A stretch of DNA of 64,000 bases from Mesorhizobium sp. DCY119 (GTDB lineage Bacteria > Pseudomonadota > Alphaproteobacteria > Rhizobiales > Rhizobiaceae), in contig NZ_CP031834.1 in assembly GCF_003590645.1 (NCBI RefSeq), positions 1,860,501 to 1,924,500 on the forward strand, read 5' to 3'. Shown here in pieces: positions 16,893-24,034 of the stretch; position 1 is the stretch's first letter; each line of letters opens with the position of its first letter. The notes under the pieces are model-generated. The model had not been told where the DNA came from and ran no database searches. It saw only the letters and a program-made list of their open reading frames with translations. Made by a program: the position numbers and the translations under genes.

Positions 16893-17987
16893 TCAGCGGT
16901 ACGGGTATCCGGCCTTCTGCATCGTCTCGCTGTACTTCTTGAAAGCCGCGACGACCTTGCCGGCGCGCGGGCTGGATGAGGCGGTCTCGTCCCAGAAGCT
17001 TTCCGCGTCCTTGACCACCTGGTTCCATTCGTCGGCAGGCAGCGAGGTCAGTTCCAGCTTTTCGCCCTCGACGCGCAGTTTCGCCTCGCCGCCCCAGTAC
17101 CAGACATCGCGGTAATAGTGCGACTGGTCGATGGTGATGCGGAAAAGCTCTTGCAGATGCGGCGGCACCTTTTCCCAGCTCGCCGTGTTGGCAAAGTAGC
17201 TGCCGAACCATGCGCCGGTGAGGGAGTTGGTGAGCGCGTACTTGCAGACATCGGCCCAACCCACCTCGTAGGCTTCGGTAAAGCCGCACCACGCGACACC
17301 GTCGAGCTCGCCTGTCTGCAGCGACACTTCGACATTGTCCCACGGAATGGTGACCGGCACGAGGCCGTAGCGCGAGAGGAACTTGCCGGCGGTCGGCACC
17401 CCGAACACGCGCAGGCCCTGCATGTCGGCCAGGCTGCGGATCGGCTTGTCCACGGTAAATATCTGCAGCGGATCCCAGGCGCCGGCGGAAAGCCAGGTGA
17501 CGTTGGGAACTTCCGCGTAGGCTTCTTCCCAGATCTCTTTCAGGCCGTAGTAGCGGAACAGTGCCGGCACATCGAGACTGTAGCGCGTGGCGAAGGGGAA
17601 GTAGCCGCCGAACACGGCGATATCGACCGGCGAGGCCATCGTGGCCTCGTCCGATTGCACGGCGTCGATCGTCCCGCTCTGAAGGGCGCGGAAGAGGTCG
17701 GACGTGGGAACGAGCTGATCGGCGTAATAGAGTTCGATTTCCATCTCGCCGTTGGCCGCCTTGTTGAAGGCATCGATCTGCGGCTTGATGACATGCGCCC
17801 CGAGTGGCGCTCCCGAATAGGTTTGGAGCCGCCACTTGATCGGGCCGCTCTGGGCGTTGACATAAGGCGCAGCGAGCGTCGAGCCCGCCACTGCAGCGCC
17901 CACGCCCAGGCCTGCGTTGGTCAGGAAATGACGGCGCGTGGAAAGTATCTTCTGGGAAGCACTCTGTTTTTTCGTTTCTTCTGTCAC
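16893..17987 (-). CDS. dctP: TRAP transporter solute-binding protein (DctP family)
   Basis: A 364-residue periplasmic binding protein with a Tat-type leader (STRRHFLTNAGLGVGAAVAG, followed by cleavage near YVNA-QS). IKWRLQTYSGAPLGAHVIKPQIDAFNKAANGEMEIELYYADQL is the DctP/TAXI-like N-terminal lobe. The FGVPTAGKFLSRYGLVPVTIPWDNVEVSLQTGELDGV segment holds the substrate-contact region, and the conserved Arg is expected near GLRVFG. GTG start with GAGGAG seven bases upstream. It delivers substrate to the DctQM pair encoded just before it. Confidence 0.92.
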   Translation of the reverse strand: MTEETKKQSASQKILSTRRHFLTNAGLGVGAAVAGSTLAAPYVNAQSGPIKWRLQTYSGAPLGAHVIKPQIDAFNKAANGEMEIELYYADQLVPTSDLFRALQSGTIDAVQSDEATMASPVDIAVFGGYFPFATRYSLDVPALFRYYGLKEIWEEAYAEVPNVTWLSAGAWDPLQIFTVDKPIRSLADMQGLRVFGVPTAGKFLSRYGLVPVTIPWDNVEVSLQTGELDGVAWCGFTEAYEVGWADVCKYALTNSLTGAWFGSYFANTASWEKVPPHLQELFRITIDQSHYYRDVWYWGGEAKLRVEGEKLELTSLPADEWNQVVKDAESFWDETASSSPRAGKVVAAFKKYSETMQKAGYPYR

Positions 17988-18033
17988 CTTGTTCTCCTCT
18001 GGTTATTAAGGACACTCCTGGCCGATCTGGCGA

Positions 18034-19371
18034 TCAGCCTTTCACTCTCATTTGTTCCGGAAGCCATAGCGCGAGCCCGGGGAAGATCATCACCAGTGCG
18101 ATGGTGAGCATCATGATCAGGGCGAAGGGCCAGATGGACTTGTAGATGTCGATCAGGGTGATTTCCTTAGGCGCCAGCGAGCGCATCAGGAACAAATTGT
18201 ACCCGAAGGGCGGGGTGATGTAGGCGATCTGGCAGGTGATCGTGTAAAGCACGCCGAACCAGATCAGCTGGTTATCGAAGCCGAGGTCGAGCAGCTTTAC
18301 CAGCGGGATATAGAGGGGTGCCACGATGACCAGCATCGCTGTGTCGTCGAGGAACATTCCCATGATGATGAAGCTGACCTGCATCATGATGATGATGGTC
18401 CAGGGATTGAGGTCCCACTGGTGAATGAAGACGCTCTCGATCGCCTTCACCGCGCCCAGGCCGTCGAACACCGCGCCGAAGGCGAGGGCGGCGAGGATGA
18501 GCCACAGGAACATGCAGGAGACGGCGAGGGTCTTCATAGACGTCTCGCGCACCAGCCTCCAGGTGAACCGACCCTTGAGAATGGCTGCCAGCGTGGCCGC
18601 CGACGCGCCGACCGCGGAGCTTTCGACCAGGCTGGTGTAGCCGAACACGAACAGCCCGGTCATGAAGAAGAAGATGGCAAAGGGCACGATGCCCGCCCGC
18701 GCCAGCTTGAGCTTCTCGCCAAGCGGCATGTTCAGCTCTTCGTCGGCGACAGTCGGGGCAAGCTTCGGGTTGAGCCTGGCACGGATGACGACATAGAGGA
18801 CGAAAAGTCCGGCCATGAGCAGGCCCGGGATAAGCCCGGCGAACCACAGCTTCGACACCGGCTGACGGGCGATCATGCCGTAAAGCACCATCACGACTGA
18901 TGGCGGAATCAGGATGCCGAGGGACGACCCACCCTGTATGACGCCGGAAATCAGCACCTTGTCGTAGCCGCGCCGCAACATCTCCGGCAGTGCGATCGTG
19001 GCGCCGATTGCCATGCCGGCGACCGAGAGCCCGTTCATCGCCGAGATGATCACCATCAGGAAGATCGTGCCGATGGCCAGGCCGCCGCGCAAGCGCCCGA
19101 ACCAGACGTGCAGCATCTTGTAGAGGTCTTCGGCGATGCCGGACTCCGACAGGATGCAGCCCATGTAGATGAACATGGGCAGCGTCAGCATCGCGTACCA
19201 GTTGAACAGCTTGAACACCTGGTTGAACGGCAGGTCGGCAGCACCTGGACCATAAAGCAGCAACGCCGCGCCGGCTGCCACGAAACCGATGGCGGCAAAA
19301 ACACGTTGCCCGGATACGAGCAGGATCACCATCGAAGCGAACATGAGAAGTGCGATCATCTCGTAGCTCAT
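18034..19371 (-). CDS. dctM: TRAP transporter large permease (DctM)
   Basis: A 445-residue inner-membrane protein with about 12 hydrophobic segments. Family motifs include LFNWYAMLTLPMFIYMGCILSESGIA near the N terminus and SGVIQGGSSLGILIPPSVVMVLYGMIA in the middle. It is the sodium-driven transport subunit of the TRAP system. Its start overlaps the dctQ stop by four bases. Confidence 0.94.
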   Translation of the reverse strand: MSYEMIALLMFASMVILLVSGQRVFAAIGFVAAGAALLLYGPGAADLPFNQVFKLFNWYAMLTLPMFIYMGCILSESGIAEDLYKMLHVWFGRLRGGLAIGTIFLMVIISAMNGLSVAGMAIGATIALPEMLRRGYDKVLISGVIQGGSSLGILIPPSVVMVLYGMIARQPVSKLWFAGLIPGLLMAGLFVLYVVIRARLNPKLAPTVADEELNMPLGEKLKLARAGIVPFAIFFFMTGLFVFGYTSLVESSAVGASAATLAAILKGRFTWRLVRETSMKTLAVSCMFLWLILAALAFGAVFDGLGAVKAIESVFIHQWDLNPWTIIIMMQVSFIIMGMFLDDTAMLVIVAPLYIPLVKLLDLGFDNQLIWFGVLYTITCQIAYITPPFGYNLFLMRSLAPKEITLIDIYKSIWPFALIMMLTIALVMIFPGLALWLPEQMRVKG

Positions 19372-19880
19372 CGCAGGTCCTCTCCGCGCAGGGTGGCGAT
19401 GTGCTTGAAGACAAGCGATACCGCCTGCATCAGCATCAGCACGAGACAGACCACCATCAGCGACTTGATGGGAATCACCGAAGGATTCCAGATCGAGAAG
19501 CGCCGTTCATTGGTGGCTAGCGCGTATTGCAGGCTGGAGATGGAGCCCGCGAGCAACACGCCGAGATAGAAGATCATGCAGCCGATGGTGGCGAGATCGA
19601 CCTTGGCCTTGCCGCGTTCGGAGAGCCCCGAATACCAGAGGTCCATGCGGACGTGATCGTTGTTCTTGAGCGTGATCGGGCCGCCCATGAAATAATAGGC
19701 AGCAAGGGTGAACTGCGTGAGTTCTACCGCCCAGTGGACGGGCATCTTGAGGAGATTGCGGGTGATTGCATCGAAGATCAGCGTACCGCCCATGAAAAAG
19801 ATGAGCGACGCGGCGAGGTAGCCGACATAATCGGATATCCGATCCGTCCAGCGGACATAACCGGCAATCAGCGGATGCAA
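19368..19880 (-). CDS. dctQ: TRAP transporter small permease (DctQ)
   Basis: A 170-residue membrane protein with four hydrophobic helices and the family segment AVELTQFTLAAYYFMGGPITLKNNDHVRMDLWYSGLSERGKAKVDL. It is the first gene of the minus-strand operon and faces the DeoR regulator across a 538-base intergenic region. Confidence 0.92.
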   Translation of the reverse strand: MHPLIAGYVRWTDRISDYVGYLAASLIFFMGGTLIFDAITRNLLKMPVHWAVELTQFTLAAYYFMGGPITLKNNDHVRMDLWYSGLSERGKAKVDLATIGCMIFYLGVLLAGSISSLQYALATNERRFSIWNPSVIPIKSLMVVCLVLMLMQAVSLVFKHIATLRGEDLR

Positions 19881-20269
19881 TGGCGTTCTCCCATCGGCTG
19901 TTTAATGTTCTTTGGTTTCATGTCCACTCCGTTCCCCACTTTGCGAACGCTGCCCCGTCGGCTTTTGCCAATGTCCCCATCGGCGAAAGCCGGCTTTCAT
20001 CTGGGCGCAAAAAATCGTCCGGAGTCGGCAAGGCCCGAGTCCGCTCAATTCGCCCGTTGGATTGCCGACAAATGTGCAGCCGCACTTCGGTGCGATGCAG
20101 TATCCCGCCGGCTAAGCGCCGCTACGGCAATACGAAGCGTTTCTGAAAAGCAGTCATGTTGTTCCCCTTGTATCGCCCTCAACGACAGATGCGCGCGAGT
20201 TTGCCCCTTTCTCGCATCTGCGAGCACTCTAACCGGTTTTTGAGGGAAGTGAAGACCAAACTTTCAAAA
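19881..20269. other. Long leader or promoter region of the TRAP operon
   Basis: Nearly 400 bases without a supported gene between dctQ and the operator cluster. Short frames here lack ribosome binding sites. It likely holds the dctQ promoter and untranslated leader. Confidence 0.4.
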
Positions 20270-20348
20270 ATATGACCGAATGATCGCAATTCATCGCCAA
20301 TATTGACCGAACAGTCACATCGTGACAGTAAATATTGACCGAACGGTC
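20270..20348 (+). promoter_or_regulatory. Three direct repeats, likely DeoR operators
   Basis: Near-identical 17-base units ATATGACCGAATGATCG (20270), ATATTGACCGAACAGTC (20300) and ATATTGACCGAACGGTC (20332). Measured on the shared GACCGAA core they are 31 and 32 bases apart, that is, three helical turns, so all lie on one face of the DNA. They sit 70-150 bases before the DeoR start and upstream of the divergent TRAP operon, the expected place for operators controlling both. Binding by the DeoR protein is inferred. Confidence 0.75.
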
Positions 20349-20418
20349 TCTTCGCTATATCGGTGTTTGTGTGGCAGATTGCGGTTCGCCTCGATTCGCG
20401 CTGACAGAAGGCACCAAA

Positions 20419-21192
20419 ATGCAGCCATCCGAACGCCAGGATCAAATCGTCGCGATGCTTGGCCGCGCAGGTGAAATGACGGTGGACGAACTGGCGGAAG
20501 CCCTGGTGGTTTCGCGGGAGACGATCCGCCGCGACCTTACCCGTCTCGACGCGCGGGGTAAGGTCCGAAAATTTCACGGCGGCGCGCGTGTGATGACCAT
20601 ATCCACGTCGGCCATGGAAATGGAGGGGCCATACGCGCTGCGGCTGGCACAAAACGCCGAAGCCAAGAGAAAGATCGCTCAGGCAGCAGCCCGTCTCTTC
20701 CAGGCGGAAGACTCGCTCTTTATCGATACGGGCAGCACCACGGTTGCGATGGCCGAGGCGCTGGTGGGGCTCGAGGCGCTAGTCATCATCACAAATTCAC
20801 CGCGGATCGCGGCGACGGTGGCAAGCAATCCCAGTCACAAGGTCTTTCTGATCGGTGGCGCCTACGGCTCGGATGCCGGCGAGAGCCTCGGCCCTCTCGC
20901 CCTTGAGCAGATCGGCAAGTTCCGTGTCCGCCATGCCGTCATCACGATCGGCGCGATCGACGCAAACTGCGTCATGGATTTCGACCTTCAGGAGGCCGAA
21001 GTGGCAAAAGCCATGATCGAGCGGGCTGACCGCGTGACGGTGCTTGCCGATCACAGCAAGTTCGACCGCCGCGCAGTCTTCGAGGTCGTGCCGCTTGCCC
21101 GCATAGACACCCTCGTGACCGATGTGCCGCCGGGTGAGACGATACAGGCCGCGCTTTCTGCTGCCGGCATTGATGTGATCGTTTCTGGGTGA
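20419..21192 (+). CDS. DeoR-family transcriptional regulator (GlpR-like)
   Basis: A 257-residue repressor. The N-terminal DeoR HTH is MQPSERQDQIVAMLGRAGEMTVDELAEALVVSRETIRRDLTRLDARGKVRKFHGGAR; the VSRETIRRDL segment is the family signature. The C-terminal DeoRC sugar-phosphate sensor contains DTGSTTVAMAEAL and a lysine-containing DHSKFDRRAVFEV. GlpR-type repressors sense glycerol 3-phosphate or other phosphorylated sugars, which fits the adjacent kinase and dehydrogenases. I use ATG 20419, where the family N terminus begins, rather than the upstream start at 20335. Confidence 0.9.
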   Translation: MQPSERQDQIVAMLGRAGEMTVDELAEALVVSRETIRRDLTRLDARGKVRKFHGGARVMTISTSAMEMEGPYALRLAQNAEAKRKIAQAAARLFQAEDSLFIDTGSTTVAMAEALVGLEALVIITNSPRIAATVASNPSHKVFLIGGAYGSDAGESLGPLALEQIGKFRVRHAVITIGAIDANCVMDFDLQEAEVAKAMIERADRVTVLADHSKFDRRAVFEVVPLARIDTLVTDVPPGETIQAALSAAGIDVIVSG

Positions 21193-21316
21193 GGGCAATT
21201 CAGGCGATTTGACGCCGCGCCGAACTTGCCGTCGTTCGATAGGCCTCAACGCGACGCCGCCGTTGGGCCCGCTGCCGATGGAAATGGCATCAATTGGGTA
21301 TCCCTGCCGCCGGAAT

Positions 21317-21493
21317 CTAGTTCGTCTTCAACTGGCCAATGCGGTTTTCAGCGATCCAGCGCGCGGCGAGCACCAGCGCGCCCATGCTGAAATCCTTGCC
21401 GTGCTTGGCCACCATCTCTTCCGATAGTTCGGCGAGCCTTTCGAAGAAGATGTCCTTGCTCTTCTCCTCGGGGGTAAGTTCGGTCGTCTGCAT
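21317..21493 (-). CDS. Hypothetical 58-aa acidic protein, last gene of four-gene operon
   Basis: A small protein of 58 residues (MQTTELTPEEKSKDIFFERL then AELSEEMVAKHGKDF and a helical tail). It is preceded by AGGAGG six bases before the ATG at 21493, which decides this start over the in-frame ATG six codons earlier. No family is recognised; two or three amphipathic helices are likely. It follows the WD40-like gene by 32 bases and shares its strand, so it is probably co-transcribed with it. Confidence 0.65.
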   Translation of the reverse strand: MQTTELTPEEKSKDIFFERLAELSEEMVAKHGKDFSMGALVLAARWIAENRIGQLKTN

Positions 21494-21525
21494 TTCATCC
21501 TCCTGTTTCATGGGGCTTGCTTGCG

Positions 21526-22653
21526 CTATTTGAACATCTGCGCTGGAAAGGTGACGATCGCGGCGGTGCCGTCGACTGCGCCCATCGCCAGATGATGCCC
21601 GTCGCCAGACCAGGCAAATGCGGTCACCGCGCTGCCTAATGGCCTGACGAGAAGTTCGTCGCGCACGCCGATCTGGGCGATGGTGATCTTGCCGTTGGCA
21701 TAACCTGCGGCGACGAGCTTCTTCTCAGGATGCGCCGCTATCGTTTCGACCAGTACGAGCCCGGCGCGACCTGACTCCAGCGCGCCCGAAGTTTCTCCAT
21801 CAAAGGGCGGCGCGACCATCGACCACCCGGCAATGCGGAACGCGCCCGACGCAAACAGGGCAGTTGCCGGTGAACTCCAGCACACCCTGCTTACAGGCGA
21901 CGGAAATCCCGCGACGATGCCATGGCGGCTGTCAGCCATGCTGACCAAAGCAAAGCCCGCTTTTTCGAGCCCGCAGGCCAGCCACGAGCCGTCGCTGTTC
22001 CAGCGGATCGAAACCGGCGGCGCTGAAAGGGGTATGAGGCGCATCTGCGCGGCGTCGCCTTCGACGGACCAGATCGACAGCCCGTTACCCAGGCCGAAGG
22101 CCAGATGCTGCCCGTCCGATGAAAAGGAGAGCGCACCGGCGGGCAATGCCTCGCCGTGTTCCAGTTTCACCGCATCGTCGTGACCGCGCGACAGATAGAT
22201 ATCGCGCCCATTGCTGACCGCTGTCACACCCGCGCCGGCGCTGTGGTCGATGGCCACGATCGGACCGTCGATCTTGAACAGGGTCTCCGCGATTTCGCCG
22301 CCAACCGTCAGATGCTGCACTTCGCCCGCAGCCGTGCCAATCAGAAATCCTGAGTCCAGATAGGCAGTGAGCGGCACATCGCCGTCGGCCAGTGCCGCAG
22401 TGGCAATCAACGGCACTGTCGGCTTTTCGCGCGGGCGAATGGTCGTCTGACCGAGATCGCTGCTCACCCTGATCCGCGATTCCGGCGGTTCCTGGTCCGC
22501 CACTGATGCGATGGCGACGGTTCCGTCCACGGATGCGAAGGCAACAGCCGAGCCATCAGCGCTGAAGCACAGATCAGAGACAGCCGATGGACGCCGCCAG
22601 CTTCGGGCCAGCAGATCGAACAAGGTCAGATTTTGCATCGCTTGCTGGTTCAT
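21526..22653 (-). CDS. WD40-like beta-propeller protein beside monooxygenase operon
   Basis: A 375-residue protein built of weak repeats, each ending in a hydrophobic pair and beginning with segments such as VSDLCFSADGSAVAFASVDGTVAIASV, LSFSSDGQHLAFGLGNGLSIWSV, IRWNSDGSWLACGLEKAGFALVSM and AFAWSGDGHHLAMGAVDGTAAIVTF. That pattern fits a seven-bladed WD40 propeller. There is no signal peptide, so it acts in the cytoplasm, probably as a protein-docking scaffold. The ATG at 22653 has AAAGGGA eight bases upstream. It lies third in an operon divergent from prmA. Its partner is unknown; the monooxygenase or its activator is a guess from position. Confidence 0.75.
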   Translation of the reverse strand: MNQQAMQNLTLFDLLARSWRRPSAVSDLCFSADGSAVAFASVDGTVAIASVADQEPPESRIRVSSDLGQTTIRPREKPTVPLIATAALADGDVPLTAYLDSGFLIGTAAGEVQHLTVGGEIAETLFKIDGPIVAIDHSAGAGVTAVSNGRDIYLSRGHDDAVKLEHGEALPAGALSFSSDGQHLAFGLGNGLSIWSVEGDAAQMRLIPLSAPPVSIRWNSDGSWLACGLEKAGFALVSMADSRHGIVAGFPSPVSRVCWSSPATALFASGAFRIAGWSMVAPPFDGETSGALESGRAGLVLVETIAAHPEKKLVAAGYANGKITIAQIGVRDELLVRPLGSAVTAFAWSGDGHHLAMGAVDGTAAIVTFPAQMFK

Positions 22654-22667
22654 GGTCATTCCCTTTG

Positions 22668-22982
22668 TCAGTCTGTAACTGTCGCCGCGAGCCTGCGATC
22701 CACGTCCTCGACGTCGCTCTCGGCAGCGACGATGCGTTCCTCGCACGCCGCACATTCGTGAATGATCGCCTCGGCGCTCTCCTGTGCCTCATGCAAATCC
22801 CGCACCAGTTGCTCGCTGGTACCGTTCCTGCCGATTTCGAGTTTCAGGCGCAGCACGTCCATATCGATACCGGCGCGCTTCTGGTTGAGCCGCAGCGCCT
22901 CGGCGGTGAGTGCGGAGACATTGGCGACGAGAGCCAGCCGACGGACCAGCAGCGCTTCACGCGCGGCGGCTTGATCCTTCAT
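22668..22982 (-). CDS. Hypothetical 104-aa coiled-coil protein
   Basis: A protein of 104 residues, nearly all helical, with heptad-like spacing of Leu/Val/Ile across residues 5-60 and 65-98 and a CAACEERI segment (two Cys three residues apart) around residue 75. No family is recognised. GAGGAGG lies five bases before the ATG, a strong site. It is second in the four-gene operon, with gaps of 12 and 14 bases on either side. A helical hairpin or dimer is likely. Confidence 0.7.
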   Translation of the reverse strand: MKDQAAAREALLVRRLALVANVSALTAEALRLNQKRAGIDMDVLRLKLEIGRNGTSEQLVRDLHEAQESAEAIIHECAACEERIVAAESDVEDVDRRLAATVTD

Positions 22983-22994
22983 CGAGACCTCCTC

Positions 22995-23468
22995 TTACTT
23001 CTTCTCAGGCACCGGCCCGGCCGGCTTTTCGAAAGGCGTCAGCAGGCCGGGCAAGCCGTCAGCCTGCGACTGGAACTGCTTTTCTGCCGTTTCGATGTGG
23101 CTCTTGAGCTGGTCCCAAATGTCGACGCGGATCATCGATGTGGTGTCGCCGGTGAGCCGCTCGATTTCGTCGACGCGGAACTGGCGCGACAGAGAAACGC
23201 CGGAAAAGACGAAGTCGCGCAGCAGGATCGCATGGCTCTCGATGAACAGATGGATCATCGGATGCGTTTCCGTGGTGACGCCGCCGGCTGCAAGCTCGGC
23301 CCGGATGAAGTCCTGAAAGTGGCTTTGAAGACGATACTGGCTCTCGCCCATGAAACGCATGACAAAAACCAGGTCGCGCGGCATCAGTCTGACAAGATCG
23401 CCGGTGACGCCGTCGGCCTGATCCGACATGGGCGAGGGCGGCCCTCGGCTGTCCTTATCGTTCGGCAT
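22995..23468 (-). CDS. Hypothetical 157-aa helical protein, first gene of divergent operon
   Basis: No family is recognised. Residues 20-125 are predicted helical with aromatic and His-rich patches (VFVMRFMGESQYRLQSHFQDFIRAELAAGG; THPMIHLFIESHAILLRDFVFSG); the tail is Pro-rich. No signal peptide or membrane helix. It is the first gene of the operon that diverges from prmA, with 566 bases between the two starts. The tight spacing of the four genes suggests their products act together. Confidence 0.7.
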   Translation of the reverse strand: MPNDKDSRGPPSPMSDQADGVTGDLVRLMPRDLVFVMRFMGESQYRLQSHFQDFIRAELAAGGVTTETHPMIHLFIESHAILLRDFVFSGVSLSRQFRVDEIERLTGDTTSMIRVDIWDQLKSHIETAEKQFQSQADGLPGLLTPFEKPAGPVPEKK

Positions 23469-23586
23469 GATTTCTCTTTCTTGCGCAGCGATGGCCTCAG
23501 GGCTTCGCCTTCAAATAGTAGAGAAATATGATGAATTGAATAGATGATGTAAAATTTCAATTATATTGCACATGCTAAGCAATATA

Positions 23587-23650
23587 TCGCATATGCGAGA
23601 AGGCTGTAATCAGTTACAAGCGTAATATACAAATGTAAAATAACGTTACA
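23587..23650 (+). promoter_or_regulatory. Candidate upstream activator sites for the prm promoter
   Basis: Two inverted repeats of the same half-site, TGTAATCAGTTACA (23605-23618) and TGTAA-N7-TTACA (23634-23650), have centres about 31 bases apart. They lie 75-120 bases upstream of the -24/-12 promoter, the normal distance for enhancer sites of sigma-54 activators. A separate perfect palindrome TCGCATATGCGA (23587-23598) lies just upstream. Binding by the activator encoded at 33087-35165 is inferred. Confidence 0.7.
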
Positions 23651-23723
23651 GTTGACCGAATTATTGTTCGCAAAAAGAGTTGCGAATTCATCGCGGGTGT
23701 CGGGCTGCGGCGCGATTTGAAAC

Positions 23724-23738
23724 TGGCACGGCATTTGC
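23724..23738 (+). promoter_or_regulatory. Sigma-54 (-24/-12) promoter of prmABCD
   Basis: TGGCACGGCATTTGC matches the consensus TGGCAC-N5-TTGC exactly at all conserved positions, with GG and GC in correct register. Transcription would start near 23750, leaving a leader of about 285 bases before prmA. A sigma-54 activator gene lies at the far end of the same cluster. Confidence 0.88.
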
Positions 23739-23761
23739 TTTACCATTTTGCATAAGAAGCC

Positions 23762-23780
23762 CACCGCGTTTTACGCGGTG
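23762..23780 (+). other. Hairpin near 5' end of prm leader
   Basis: A perfect 7-bp stem CACCGCG/CGCGGTG with a TTTTA loop, about a dozen bases after the predicted transcription start. Hairpins this close to the 5' end often stabilise mRNA. The remaining leader to 24034 shows no supported gene. Confidence 0.5.
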
Positions 23781-24034
23781 CCAAAAGAACGAAGGAACGG
23801 AGGGAGCAGGGGTAAATACTATCCGCTTCGATACGCCCGCAGCAATGTGCGGCGCCCGGCGGACCTCCTGCAAAACGCCTCGAATACCTTTGCCGCGATC
23901 CACTTGAATGGCCGGACGCAAGTCGTGCCTGAAGGCGCGATCCATTGTCATGCCGCTCGCACTTTCACTGGCGGTGCACTGCACCGCTTCATGCCGGGGT
24001 CGATAGGCCTGCGGCTTAAACCTGGTGGAGGCTT

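Noticed and set aside
16879-18015. 378-codon alternate frame over dctP
   Set aside because: The other frame has a Tat leader, DctP motifs and a good ribosome binding site; this one is Arg-rich shadow.
23541-23570. TATAAT-like box on the minus strand (23560-23565) as promoter of the divergent four-gene operon
   Set aside because: No acceptable -35 element at correct spacing; the region is AT-rich, so the hexamer may be chance.
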